In this document: piece after piece, positions 47,877 to 56,464 of the stretch
Numbering within the stretch: the stretch's first letter is position 1
Layout of the letters: each line of letters starts with the position of its first letter
Notes under the pieces: generated by a model
What the model was told of the DNA's origin: nothing
Databases searched by the model: none
The model's input: the letters and a program-made list of their open reading frames with translations, nothing else
Origin: Oscillospiraceae bacterium
GTDB lineage: Bacteria > Bacillota > Clostridia > Oscillospirales > Ruminococcaceae
DNA: 64,000 bases
Direction of reading: 5' to 3'
Assembly (NCBI GenBank): GCA_016288755.1
Contig: JAEELE010000117.1
Location: forward strand, 1-64,000
Program-made: the position numbers and the translations under genes

Positions 47877-50800
47877 AGCTTGTCACACCACGCAAAGGCG
47901 TCCTCCGCAATGTCGGGGCTGCCGCAGAAAACGACCTCCTCCAGCTCGCTGCAAAATGCAAATGCCTGCGATTCGATTTTCACGACGGAAGCCGGAATGA
48001 TGACCCTTCTGAGGCTCTTGCACCGGAAAAAAGCTTTCTCCGGGATCACGGTGAGCTGATCGGAAAGATGAATCTCGCCCAGACTGCAGCAGTGCTCGAA
48101 GGCGCGCTTGCCGAGTGACACGAGGCTGTCGGAGAGGTCGATGCGCGCAAGACTTCTGCATCCGCTGAACGCCTGCGCTGCAATGCGGACCAGACTGCCT
48201 GCCTGCTCAACGCTCTGCAGCCATTTGCTGTTCTTGAACGCGGATTTCCCGATGCTGACGGTTTCCAGCGCGAGCACGATGCGCTCCAGCAGGTTGCAGT
48301 CCATATAGACCTGATCGCCGACCGCACAGATGCCGCCGGGGAAAACAAGCTCCCTGAGATTGCCGGTGCTTTCCTCGAGCACACCGTCTGCATTCAGCTT
48401 GAAGCAGTTGAGGCACTCCGTAAAAATACGGCGGACAAGCTCCGGGTACGGCTGAGCGGTCAGATCGCGGACATGCGACAGCGTGTAGGTTTTGCCGTCG
48501 GCTGTGTGAACGGTCTTCAGGTTGATGCAGTTGCGGAACGCAAACACATCGACAATGACGCGCGCATCCGTGAGGGTCAGCTCCCTGAGCCGGAGATTGC
48601 CCGCGAACGCCCAGCTGCAGATGCGTCTGATATCCGGTGTGATCACGGCGGATTCGCCGCAGGCGGCAGCGTCGATCAGCATGCCGTTGACAAGATTGAA
48701 CTGTACCTCTTTGCGCCGCTGCTCGAGCCAGCCCGTGCCGGCGAAGGTCAGCTTTCCGCTTTTCCGGAAGCCCTGCGGGAACAGGATCTCCGTCACGCGC
48801 AGATGATCGCGGAACGCTTCGTCCTCCGCGCCGGTCAGATCATCCGGGATGCGCACGGTGACTGCATCGCCGTGATAGGCTTCGATGCTGTTCTCTCTGC
48901 TGACCGTAAAGCAGGCGTACACGCTGCCGATGACCTCCTGCACCGGGAGCGGCAGCGGATTATCCGCGGTGTTTCTGCTCTGCGCAAACCGGGAAAACGC
49001 ATACCGCACCCCGTCGTATTCAACCGTATCGGCGCAGGTGCAGCCGAAGAACGCGCCGCTCTGCAGCACGGTCCCCGGGTCAAGCGCGACCGTGCGCAGA
49101 CCGGCACAGTCCGCAAAGGCATGATACCCGACGGCACAGCCTGTCAGCCGCACCTCGGCAAGGCTGTCGCAGCGCTCAAAGGCACGCGGACCGATCGCGC
49201 GGATATTGGCAAAATCAAAGCCGGTCAGCGCGGTGCATTCGTCAAAGCAGCGGCTCCCGACCGCCGTAACGGTCTCCGACACGGTGACTGTGCTCAGTGC
49301 GGAGCAGCCCGCAAACAATTCATCCGGGAGCGCACCGACGCCGCCGATCTGCGCCGCCTCGAGGCTTCTGCAAAAGGAGAATGCGCCCTTTTCCATGCTG
49401 CCCGCAAGCACGCTGACACTGCGCAGCGCGGGGCATTTTTCAAAAGCATATGCTTCAATGACGCATTCAGGATGACGGATCACCACGGTGCGCAGATTCG
49501 GGCAGGCGGAAAACGCATATTTCCCGATCACGCACGGGCGGTCGACGGTCAGCTCTGTGACCGATTCATCGCCGCAGAAGCCGTATGCGGGAAAATCGCC
49601 CGGCTGATATGTCTTTCGCGCCGCAATCGGCTCAGCGTGCGGCGTGCCGGTCTCAAAGCCCGGCACCTCAAGGCTCTTGCAGCCGCGGAACGCCGCAAAG
49701 CCGACGGATTCGAGCGCGGCGGGCACATTGAACCGGATCAGCCTTCTGCACTGCTCAAACGCGCCGCTGCAGATGACGCGCAGGGATTCCGACATCACAA
49801 CAGACTGCATGCAGATGCAGCCGCGGAACGCATTTTCGTGCACCTCGCGCACGGTATTGCTCATGATGACGCGGTCCAGCGTATCGTTTCCGGCAAAGCA
49901 GCCTTCTCCGATGATTTCGATGCCGTCCGGGACGGTCACGCGCTCCTCTCTGCCGCGGTAGGACATCAGGATCCTGCCGCTGATGTAAAAATCGCTCATC
50001 ACCTGATCGTTGATCTGACGGATCAGATACGGCGCATGCTCCATGCCGCTGATGCCGCCGAGCCGGTATTCCCGCGTGCCGAGCACAACGCGCTTCAGAT
50101 TGCTGCAGCCGCGGAATGCGCCCTCGTCGATCGAAACGGCTTCGCTCTGCAGCGTGATCTGTTCCAGATTGATGCAGTTGCCGAATGCATTCGTGCAGAT
50201 GCGCTCCAGACTGTTCGGGAATGTGATCGACACAATGCCCTTTTTATCGAAAAAGCAGCCCCTCCCGATGCAGCGGATGCCCTCCGGCAGCTCGAAAGCG
50301 CGCAGGTCGATGTGCAGCCTGTGCAGGACGCCGTTTTCGATCTCCAGCGAGTGATAGACGCTTTCGGCGATCGCGCGCACGACCGGATGCGCGGCGTCTG
50401 CGGTCTGAAGCACCTCCAGCAGATGCGCGGCTTCGCAGCAGAAGCCGTCCGAGAGCCGGACCCTCTGAATGCGGATGCAGCCCGTGAACAGATCGTCGCC
50501 GAAATTGGAGCAGTCGATCTCACTGTGCAGCGCGATGTCACGCAGCTCCGTGTCATTGGCGAAGGTCTGCTTTCTGAGCTGCCGCACGCCGAATGCCTGA
50601 ATCTGCCGCAGACTGTCGCAGTAGAGAAACGCGCCGAGCCCGAGCTCTGTGACGGAATCGGGCAAAATGACCGAGGTGAGCGAATGGCATCTGTGAAACG
50701 CAAAATCCCCGATGCGCGCAAGACCCTCCGGGAAATTGACCGTGCTGAGCAGGCGGCAGCCCTTGAAGGCGTGATCGCCGATCTCCCGGATGCCCTCCGG

Positions 50801-50941
50801 CAGCGTGACCGCGGTGATCCATGACATGCCCTTGAAGGCGCCCGCGCCGACCGTATGCACGCACGCCGGGATGACGATGCTGTGTGCGCTGCCGCTGTAG
50901 CGGGTCAGAACGCCGTTTTCAATGACAAAGCCGTCCGTCAT
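47873..50941 (-). CDS. BspA-type leucine-rich repeat (LRR_5) protein, no signal peptide
   Basis: A 1022-residue protein made almost entirely of about 23-residue repeats of the TpLRR/BspA kind (IPxxVxxIGxxAFxxCxxLxxVxLPxxL; for example IREIGDHAFKGCRLLSTVNFPEGL), in several blocks separated by irregular stretches (about 150-205 and 700-760). BspA proteins are usually secreted adhesins, but here the N-terminus (MTDGFVIENGVLTRYSG) is not a signal peptide and there is no membrane segment, so it looks cytoplasmic. It lies 3 bp after the dus gene and overlaps the reductase gene, so it is translated with housekeeping-like enzymes. Role unknown. Confidence 0.85.
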   Translation of the reverse strand: MTDGFVIENGVLTRYSGSAHSIVIPACVHTVGAGAFKGMSWITAVTLPEGIREIGDHAFKGCRLLSTVNFPEGLARIGDFAFHRCHSLTSVILPDSVTELGLGAFLYCDSLRQIQAFGVRQLRKQTFANDTELRDIALHSEIDCSNFGDDLFTGCIRIQRVRLSDGFCCEAAHLLEVLQTADAAHPVVRAIAESVYHSLEIENGVLHRLHIDLRAFELPEGIRCIGRGCFFDKKGIVSITFPNSLERICTNAFGNCINLEQITLQSEAVSIDEGAFRGCSNLKRVVLGTREYRLGGISGMEHAPYLIRQINDQVMSDFYISGRILMSYRGREERVTVPDGIEIIGEGCFAGNDTLDRVIMSNTVREVHENAFRGCICMQSVVMSESLRVICSGAFEQCRRLIRFNVPAALESVGFAAFRGCKSLEVPGFETGTPHAEPIAARKTYQPGDFPAYGFCGDESVTELTVDRPCVIGKYAFSACPNLRTVVIRHPECVIEAYAFEKCPALRSVSVLAGSMEKGAFSFCRSLEAAQIGGVGALPDELFAGCSALSTVTVSETVTAVGSRCFDECTALTGFDFANIRAIGPRAFERCDSLAEVRLTGCAVGYHAFADCAGLRTVALDPGTVLQSGAFFGCTCADTVEYDGVRYAFSRFAQSRNTADNPLPLPVQEVIGSVYACFTVSRENSIEAYHGDAVTVRIPDDLTGAEDEAFRDHLRVTEILFPQGFRKSGKLTFAGTGWLEQRRKEVQFNLVNGMLIDAAACGESAVITPDIRRICSWAFAGNLRLRELTLTDARVIVDVFAFRNCINLKTVHTADGKTYTLSHVRDLTAQPYPELVRRIFTECLNCFKLNADGVLEESTGNLRELVFPGGICAVGDQVYMDCNLLERIVLALETVSIGKSAFKNSKWLQSVEQAGSLVRIAAQAFSGCRSLARIDLSDSLVSLGKRAFEHCCSLGEIHLSDQLTVIPEKAFFRCKSLRRVIIPASVVKIESQAFAFCSELEEVVFCGSPDIAEDAFAWCDKL

Positions 50942-50944
50942 GCG

Positions 50945-51916
50945 TTATCCCTCCGTTTCGGAAAAAATCTGCGTCAGGATCGCCGATAGCTCCGGCAGAT
51001 TTCCGCAGCTGTAAAGCGCCTGCTTATAGACCTTCGTCCCCGGGCGCTTTTTCATAAAATAGGATGCGAGCTTTTTGATATATTCCATTGCGCCGAGCTC
51101 ATCAAAGCAGCGCCGGGCGATCTGCAGCTGCTCCGTGATCAGGGACAGCTTGGTCGCATCCGTCTGCGTTCCGGTCAGCGCCGCGAACAGCAGCGGGTTC
51201 TCGAAGCCGCCGCGCGCCAGCATGACGCCGTCCGCGCCGGTCTGCTCCATCATGCGGACCGCCGCCTCCTCCGAGTCGATGCCGCCGTTGGCGATCACCG
51301 GAATATGCACGCTCTGCTTTGCGGCGGCGATGTATTCATAGACCGGTTCGCCGTCATACATCATATCTCTGGTGCGCCCGTGTACGGTGATCATATCCGC
51401 GCCGGAATCCTCGCACATTCTCGCGAATTCGGCAGCAACGATATTGCTGCGGTTCATGCCGGGACGGAATTTGACCGATACGACCTTGCCGCTGCGCCTG
51501 CACGCCTCGATGATCTTCGATGCGAGCGGCAGATTGCCGGTCAGTGCGCAGCCCTCGCCGTTTTTGACGATGTTGGGCACGGGGCATCCCATGTTGATGT
51601 CGATCATGTCAAATGCAGCCGTGTATGCGCCCTTGCAGGCAGCCTCAAACGCCGAGGGCACACAGCCGAGCAGCTGCACCGCCTTGCCCGTTTCTTCAGC
51701 GTCGGTATAGAGCAGCTTTGCGGTCGCCCTGTCCTGATATTTCAGACCGTTGGCGCTGACCATTTCCGTAAAGCAGAGCCCTGCGCCGAGCGCTCTGCAC
51801 ATCCGGCGAAACGGATAGCAGGTATAGCCGGCGAGCGGCGCCATCAGGACATTGGAATCCGCGGTGATGCTGCCGATGTGCAGCTTGTTCAGATATGTCT
51901 CGCTGAAGCGCTTCAC
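50945..51916 (-). CDS. tRNA-dihydrouridine synthase family protein
   Basis: A 323-residue FMN enzyme. Family motifs: LMAPLAGYTCYPFRRMCRALGA, DINMGCPVPNIVKNGEGCAL (catalytic Cys), VSVKFRPGM, ITVHGRTRDMMYDG, PVIANGGI and VMLARGGFENPLLF. Start chosen as GTG at 51916: GGGAGGG lies 6 bases upstream and the promoter at 51947-51976 leaves no room for the longer open frame. First gene of the operon with the LRR protein and the Fe-S reductase. It is a paralogue of the DusB-type gene at 18814 and may have a different target uridine. Confidence 0.9.
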   Translation of the reverse strand: MKRFSETYLNKLHIGSITADSNVLMAPLAGYTCYPFRRMCRALGAGLCFTEMVSANGLKYQDRATAKLLYTDAEETGKAVQLLGCVPSAFEAACKGAYTAAFDMIDINMGCPVPNIVKNGEGCALTGNLPLASKIIEACRRSGKVVSVKFRPGMNRSNIVAAEFARMCEDSGADMITVHGRTRDMMYDGEPVYEYIAAAKQSVHIPVIANGGIDSEEAAVRMMEQTGADGVMLARGGFENPLLFAALTGTQTDATKLSLITEQLQIARRCFDELGAMEYIKKLASYFMKKRPGTKVYKQALYSCGNLPELSAILTQIFSETEG

Positions 51917-51946
51917 AGCCGTCCCTCCCTGTTTTTTGTCTGCTTC

Positions 51947-51976
51947 AGTATAGCATAGATTGCCCGGGAATGTCAA
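51947..51976 (-). promoter_or_regulatory. sigma-A promoter of the dus-LRR-reductase operon
   Basis: Minus strand TTGACA (51976-51971) and TATACT (51952-51947), 18-bp spacer, about 30 bp before the GTG start. Confidence 0.8.
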
Positions 51977-52190
51977 GAAACGCCGCCCGGTGTCCGCATG
52001 ATTGTCACCGGCATATCTGCCCGAAGGCGTGATTGCCCTGTCTGTATGCCGCCCGCAAAGCCGCGCCCGGAGCGAAAGCATTTGTGAAAGATGACAGTTT
52101 TCTTAAGAATCGCGGAAAGGGCTTTCTTTTTTTGTCGTTTTGTTGTATAATAAACTATGAATACGCTTTCAGAAGGAGGTATGCGTTCCG

Positions 52191-53531
52191 ATGAAGGTTC
52201 GCATGGACGAAAAGCAGCGGGCGATCGCAAAAACCGCTGTCTGGATCTTCACTATCTGTATGCTGATCGGCATTGCGTTCTGGCGCTGGACGGCGCTGGT
52301 CGGCGTCCTGAAAAAGATTCTCGGCGTGCTCGCACCGATCATCATCGGGCTGGTGCTCGCCTATCTGCTCAACCCGCTCATGTGCTGGATCGAGAAATAC
52401 ACCGGAAAGCTCATTGAGCGCAAAAAGCCGCACCCCACGATCAAGCGCGTCATTGCCGTGACGCTGACCTTTGTGATCCTTGTCGCGGCGATCGCCGGGC
52501 TGGTCATGGCGATCGTGCCGGAGCTCGTCAGCTCGATCAAGAATCTGATCGTCAATCTGCCGGAATACCTGACCTCGGTCGGCAAATGGATGGAGCGGAA
52601 TATCGCCGGACTGGAGCAGGAGCATCCGCAGCTCTACGCCACGCTGATGAGCTTCTGGAACAACGCGCAGGACAATGTTTCGAGCTTTGCCGAGCAGCTC
52701 GCTCCGAAGCTCGACAGCATAGCCAGCGGCGGCGCGGATTTCATTACGCAGATCACGACCGGCGCGGTCTCGATCGTCAGCTCGGTGCTCGATTTCCTGC
52801 TCGGGCTGATCATGTCGATCTATCTGCTCTACAACAAGGAACACTATCAGGCGCAGGCGCGCAAGGTGCTCTATGCGCTATTCCCGCAGAAGAAGACGCA
52901 CACCTTCCTGCATGTCGGCGCGCATGTGAGCTACACCTTCATGCACTTCCTCTCGGGCAAGACCCTTGATTCCCTGATCATCGGGCTGCTGTGCTTCATC
53001 GGTCTGACGATCCTCAGAATGCCCTATATCACGCTGATCTCCATTACGATCGGCGTCACGAATATCATCCCGTTCTTCGGACCGATCATCGGTGCCGTGC
53101 CGACCGGACTGCTCGTGCTGCTCACCGAGCCCAAAAAGGTCATTCCGTTCGTGATCTTCATTCTGCTGCTGCAGCAGTTTGACGGCAATATCCTCGGACC
53201 GAAGATCCTCGGCGATTCGCTCGGCATGCCGATGTTCTGGACGCTCTTCGCGATCACGGTCGGCGGCGGACTGTTCGGGTTCATCGGCATGGTCGCGTTT
53301 ATCCCGCTGTTTGCGGCGCTCTATGCCTTCCTCTCCGATTTCTTCACGGAGCGGCTGGCAAAGAAGGGGCTGCCCGCCGACACCGAAAGCTATATGACCG
53401 ACAAGATCCATTTCGCGGAAAAGCCCGCGCCCTCTGCGGATGAAGCCGTGCCCGACCTGCCGGAGGCTGAGGCGGAGGAGGAGACTGTCCCCCCGACTGC
53501 ACCGGCGGAGGAGCCCCCTGCGGATGCATGA
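52191..53531 (+). CDS. AI-2E family (PerM/YtvI-type) membrane transporter
   Basis: A 446-residue polytopic protein. Hydrophobic segments are at about 13-32, 38-58 and 84-108; a periplasm-like helical segment (about 110-195) precedes the C-terminal TM group (about 205-385). The family signatures GKTLDSLIIGLLCFIGL, MPYITLISITIGVTNIIPFFGPIIGAVP, QQFDGNILGPKILGDSLGM and GGGLFGFIGMVAFIPLFAAL are all present. The acidic, Pro-rich tail (about 405-446) is extra. The family includes putative autoinducer-2 exporters and Na+/H+ or K+ transporters; substrate here unknown. TATAAT at 52146 and AAGGAGG upstream. Confidence 0.88.
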   Translation: MKVRMDEKQRAIAKTAVWIFTICMLIGIAFWRWTALVGVLKKILGVLAPIIIGLVLAYLLNPLMCWIEKYTGKLIERKKPHPTIKRVIAVTLTFVILVAAIAGLVMAIVPELVSSIKNLIVNLPEYLTSVGKWMERNIAGLEQEHPQLYATLMSFWNNAQDNVSSFAEQLAPKLDSIASGGADFITQITTGAVSIVSSVLDFLLGLIMSIYLLYNKEHYQAQARKVLYALFPQKKTHTFLHVGAHVSYTFMHFLSGKTLDSLIIGLLCFIGLTILRMPYITLISITIGVTNIIPFFGPIIGAVPTGLLVLLTEPKKVIPFVIFILLLQQFDGNILGPKILGDSLGMPMFWTLFAITVGGGLFGFIGMVAFIPLFAALYAFLSDFFTERLAKKGLPADTESYMTDKIHFAEKPAPSADEAVPDLPEAEAEEETVPPTAPAEEPPADA

Positions 53532-53549
53532 CACGGAAGGCGGTGCAAT

Positions 53550-54542
53550 ATGATGCAGACAGAGCCGGTTGACGGTTCCGCGCGCACAGAGGGCGCGCTC
53601 CCGGAGATCGCACAGAAATTTGACAGGGCGGAGAAATATGCCGTGCTGATCTGGCTGCTGGCATCTGCCGCGGTGACCGCCGTGCTGATGCTGTGCGGGA
53701 ACCGCCCGCTCAGGGCGCTGTTCGGCATCTGGCTCGCCGTGACCTTCTGCTCCGTGCCGCTGCTCTGCATTGCGCTGGAGACCGTGCAGCGGGTGCTGCT
53801 CAGACCCGTCCGGCAGGATGACAGCCTGCATGAGACCGAAGCATATTCAGCGGAGGAGGGGCGCAGAGCCCTCCGGCGGTTCTTCACCGCGCGGGCGGTT
53901 CAGTATGTCTTGACCGTGCTGCTAATCGGCACAGGCGTTCTGCTCTTCACGACGGCGTTTTATGTGCTGCTCCTCGCGGTCGCGGCGTCCGTTGTCATCG
54001 GCATTCTTGTCCCGAAATGCTTTCCCGCGCCCGATACCCCCGCGGCATCGGCAATCCTGCAGATGCAGAAGCACGCGCCGCACCGCAGGCTGTTTGTGAT
54101 CACGCTTGTGCTGGCGGCGTGCTTTTTCGGCGCGGTGTCGCTGGGCTATGAATACACCGCCGTCTCGCGGCGCTCGTCGCTCCAGTGGACGGCAAAGGCG
54201 CTGTATAACGCGATCGGCGCATGGCAGACCGACTGTGAGAAACGCGGCACCGACCCCGCGCTGTGGAAGCTGAACACGGAATACGGCAGGTTCGGCGGGA
54301 CGCTTGTCAGCCCGGAAATGACCGAGGGCGTCTCGGATTATTTCAGCGATTTCAGAAAGTACGACACGTTTTATTATAAGATCATCGGCGATGCGGACGG
54401 CTTGGCGGCAGAAGTCTGGATCAGCCGCCGTCCGATCACGGCGTCGACGCAGCCGCAGACCTACGACGAGCAGACGGACTGTCTCAAATCGGTCTTCCGA
54501 TACAAGGATGCGGTCGCATCGTATCCGTATGCTTTTTCCTGA
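53550..54542 (+). CDS. hypothetical membrane protein
   Basis: A 330-residue protein with two N-terminal hydrophobic segments (about 32-50 and 55-76), two central ones (about 115-138, 140-150) and one at about 173-195, followed by an extracytoplasmic-looking C-terminal domain (about 200-330) that contains DYFSDFRKYDTFYYKIIG. I do not recognise a family. GGAAGG precedes the ATG; ATG 53553 is an alternative. It lies 18 bp after the AI-2E-type gene and 17 bp before the zinc-ribbon gene, so the three probably form an operon. Confidence 0.65.
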   Translation: MMQTEPVDGSARTEGALPEIAQKFDRAEKYAVLIWLLASAAVTAVLMLCGNRPLRALFGIWLAVTFCSVPLLCIALETVQRVLLRPVRQDDSLHETEAYSAEEGRRALRRFFTARAVQYVLTVLLIGTGVLLFTTAFYVLLLAVAASVVIGILVPKCFPAPDTPAASAILQMQKHAPHRRLFVITLVLAACFFGAVSLGYEYTAVSRRSSLQWTAKALYNAIGAWQTDCEKRGTDPALWKLNTEYGRFGGTLVSPEMTEGVSDYFSDFRKYDTFYYKIIGDADGLAAEVWISRRPITASTQPQTYDEQTDCLKSVFRYKDAVASYPYAFS

Positions 54543-54559
54543 TAGGAGAGAACAACATC

Positions 54560-55657
54560 ATGTCTGACCAGAATGTTCAGTATGCACCCACGCCCCCGCA
54601 GGAGAGCGGTCAGCAGAATCAGCCGGCGCCTGCACCGCAGGCACAGCCGCGCAGATACACCGTTCCGCAGGGGCAGAATCAGCAGTATCTGCAAAATATG
54701 CAGCAGCAGGCAGAGAGCGGGCTGCGCTTCTGCCGCGACTGCGGAAAGCCCGTTCAGCCGGGCTCTGCGGTCTGCGTGCACTGCAATTATATCCTCAATC
54801 CGGAGGCATTCCGGCAGGCGCAGCGTCTGGTCGGCGGCAGGGGCAGAAAGCCTGCAGCACCGACCGTGCAGCCGCGTACCCGTCAGGCGGCACAGCAGCC
54901 CCGCCAGCGCGTGAACCCGTGGGCGGACCCCGGCACACGCAGCCGCACGGGCGGCAGCTCCTATGCGCAGCGGCAGCAGGCATCTCGCCGTGCGGGCTCC
55001 TCGACGGGCAGTGCACTCGGCGACCTGATCACGGCGGTGCTCCAGCATTACGACATTCTCCCGGGCGGCACAGCGCAGCAGGATACGGGCTGGCGGCCGA
55101 CACCGACGCGCACGATCCCGACGCCGCAGCAGCCTGTGCGTCCGGCACGCCCCGCGGACCCCGCCGACCTCTCCATGCCCTCGCTGGAGCCGACGCCGCA
55201 GCAGAGCGCCCCGGCGGCACAGGCAGCGCAGCAGCAGGAGCAGAAGCAGGCACCGCCCTCGCCCGAGCAGATTGCCGCACACAGCCCGGACTACCACTAC
55301 GACACGAGCGGCGCGGTCTACTGCCCGAACTGCGGCGCGGAGGTCGAGCACGGCGCGATCCAGTGCATCCACTGCAATTATGTCATCGACTACCGGCAGT
55401 ATCAGATGGCGATGACGCAGGCGCAGAAGCGCGCGCAGCTCGCCGAGGACCGCAGCGCCAAGCTCGACCGGAGCGACTGGATCAAAAGCCTGCTCGTTCC
55501 GGGCTACGGCAGAAAAATGTACAATCTGCATCACGAGCGGCGCCCGCAGATCGCGGAGCCCTGCCTCAAAGCCGGAAGGATCAATGCCGTGCTGCTGGTT
55601 CTGCTGATCATCATTGTCGGGATGATCTGGGGCATGATGGGTGAGCTGTTCTTTTAA
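54560..55657 (+). CDS. double zinc-ribbon membrane protein
   Basis: A 365-residue protein. A Gln/Pro-rich disordered N-terminus (1-55) is followed by zinc ribbon 1 (FCRDCGKPVQPGSAVCVHC, about 57-75), a long Pro/Gln/Ala linker (about 90-250), zinc ribbon 2 (YCPNCGAEVEHGAIQCIHC, about 254-272), a basic segment, and one C-terminal transmembrane helix (about 340-362). Each ribbon ends in a similar CNYI/CNYV sequence, so one is a duplicate of the other. Probably a tail-anchored cytoplasmic scaffold; function unknown. Last gene before the two-component operon. Confidence 0.75.
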   Translation: MSDQNVQYAPTPPQESGQQNQPAPAPQAQPRRYTVPQGQNQQYLQNMQQQAESGLRFCRDCGKPVQPGSAVCVHCNYILNPEAFRQAQRLVGGRGRKPAAPTVQPRTRQAAQQPRQRVNPWADPGTRSRTGGSSYAQRQQASRRAGSSTGSALGDLITAVLQHYDILPGGTAQQDTGWRPTPTRTIPTPQQPVRPARPADPADLSMPSLEPTPQQSAPAAQAAQQQEQKQAPPSPEQIAAHSPDYHYDTSGAVYCPNCGAEVEHGAIQCIHCNYVIDYRQYQMAMTQAQKRAQLAEDRSAKLDRSDWIKSLLVPGYGRKMYNLHHERRPQIAEPCLKAGRINAVLLVLLIIIVGMIWGMMGELFF

Positions 55658-55664
55658 CAGCACA

Positions 55665-55710
55665 TTGTTCACAATTTGTTCATATATTGAAGCGGGATTT
55701 GCGGTATAAT
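55665..55710 (+). promoter_or_regulatory. 11-bp-phased direct repeats and -10 of the two-component operon
   Basis: TTGTTCA at 55665-55671 and 55676-55682, exactly 11 bp apart, upstream of TATAAT at 55705-55710, with no consensus -35. The pattern fits an OmpR/PhoB-class response regulator box, and the downstream gene encodes such a regulator, so positive autoregulation is plausible. Confidence 0.45.
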
Positions 55711-55757
55711 AGATTTGTATACCTATACACCGAAGAAGCAGCAGGGAGGAATGCAGG

Positions 55758-56459
55758 ATGGCAATGGATAAGGTTCTGATCGTTGACGACAACCAGAATA
55801 TCTGCGATTTGCTGCGGGTATATCTGGAAAAAGAGGGATATACGACCATGATCTCCAATGACGGCGAGGAGGCGGTCGTGAAGTTCAATGCGCTGCACCC
55901 GGATATCGTGCTGCTCGACGTCATGCTCCCGGGCATGGACGGCTGGCAGGTCTGCCGGGAGATCCGCAAGAAATCAAATGTGCCGATCATCATGATCACC
56001 GCCAAATCCGAGACCTTTGACAAGGTGCTCGGGCTGGGTCTGGGCGCAGATGACTACATCGTCAAGCCGTTCGACACCAAGGAGGTCGTCGCGCGCATCC
56101 GGGCGGTCACGCGCAGAGTGGCGCAGACCCCGGCTGAATCCGAAACACGCGAGGTGCATTACGACAATCTGTCGGTGAACATGTCCCGCTATGAGCTGCG
56201 CGTCCGCGGCAAGGTCGTCGAGGCGCCGCCGAAGGAGCTCGAGCTCCTCTACTGTCTGGCGTCGCACCCCAACCGCGTCTTCTCGCGCGACCAGCTCCTC
56301 GACGAGGTCTGGGGCTTTGAATACTACGGCGATTCACGCACGATCGACGTGCACATCAAGCGCCTGCGCGAGAAGCTCGAGGGCGTCTCGGACAAATGGC
56401 TGCTGCGCACGGTCTGGGGCGTCGGATATAAATTTGAAGTGCCGGACGAGGAAACCTGA
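55758..56459 (+). CDS. OmpR/PhoB-family response regulator
   Basis: A 233-residue protein. The receiver domain (1-120) has the acidic pocket VDDNQ, phospho-acceptor Asp54 in VLLDVMLPGMDGW, the ITAKSE switch threonine, and the VKPFD lysine. The C-terminal winged-helix domain (about 135-230) has KELELLYCLASHPNRVFSRDQLLDEVWG and RTIDVHIKRLREKL. GGGAGG eight bases before ATG 55758. It is followed at 5 bp by its histidine kinase and then an HtrA protease; this order resembles WalRK/YycFG-like or CssRS-like envelope-stress loci. Confidence 0.95.
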   Translation: MAMDKVLIVDDNQNICDLLRVYLEKEGYTTMISNDGEEAVVKFNALHPDIVLLDVMLPGMDGWQVCREIRKKSNVPIIMITAKSETFDKVLGLGLGADDYIVKPFDTKEVVARIRAVTRRVAQTPAESETREVHYDNLSVNMSRYELRVRGKVVEAPPKELELLYCLASHPNRVFSRDQLLDEVWGFEYYGDSRTIDVHIKRLREKLEGVSDKWLLRTVWGVGYKFEVPDEET

Positions 56460-56464
56460 AGCCT

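Noticed and set aside
50945..52081. Longer start of the dus gene at ATG 52081
   Set aside because: The consensus promoter at 51947-51976 and GGGAGGG before GTG 51916 show the shorter protein is real.
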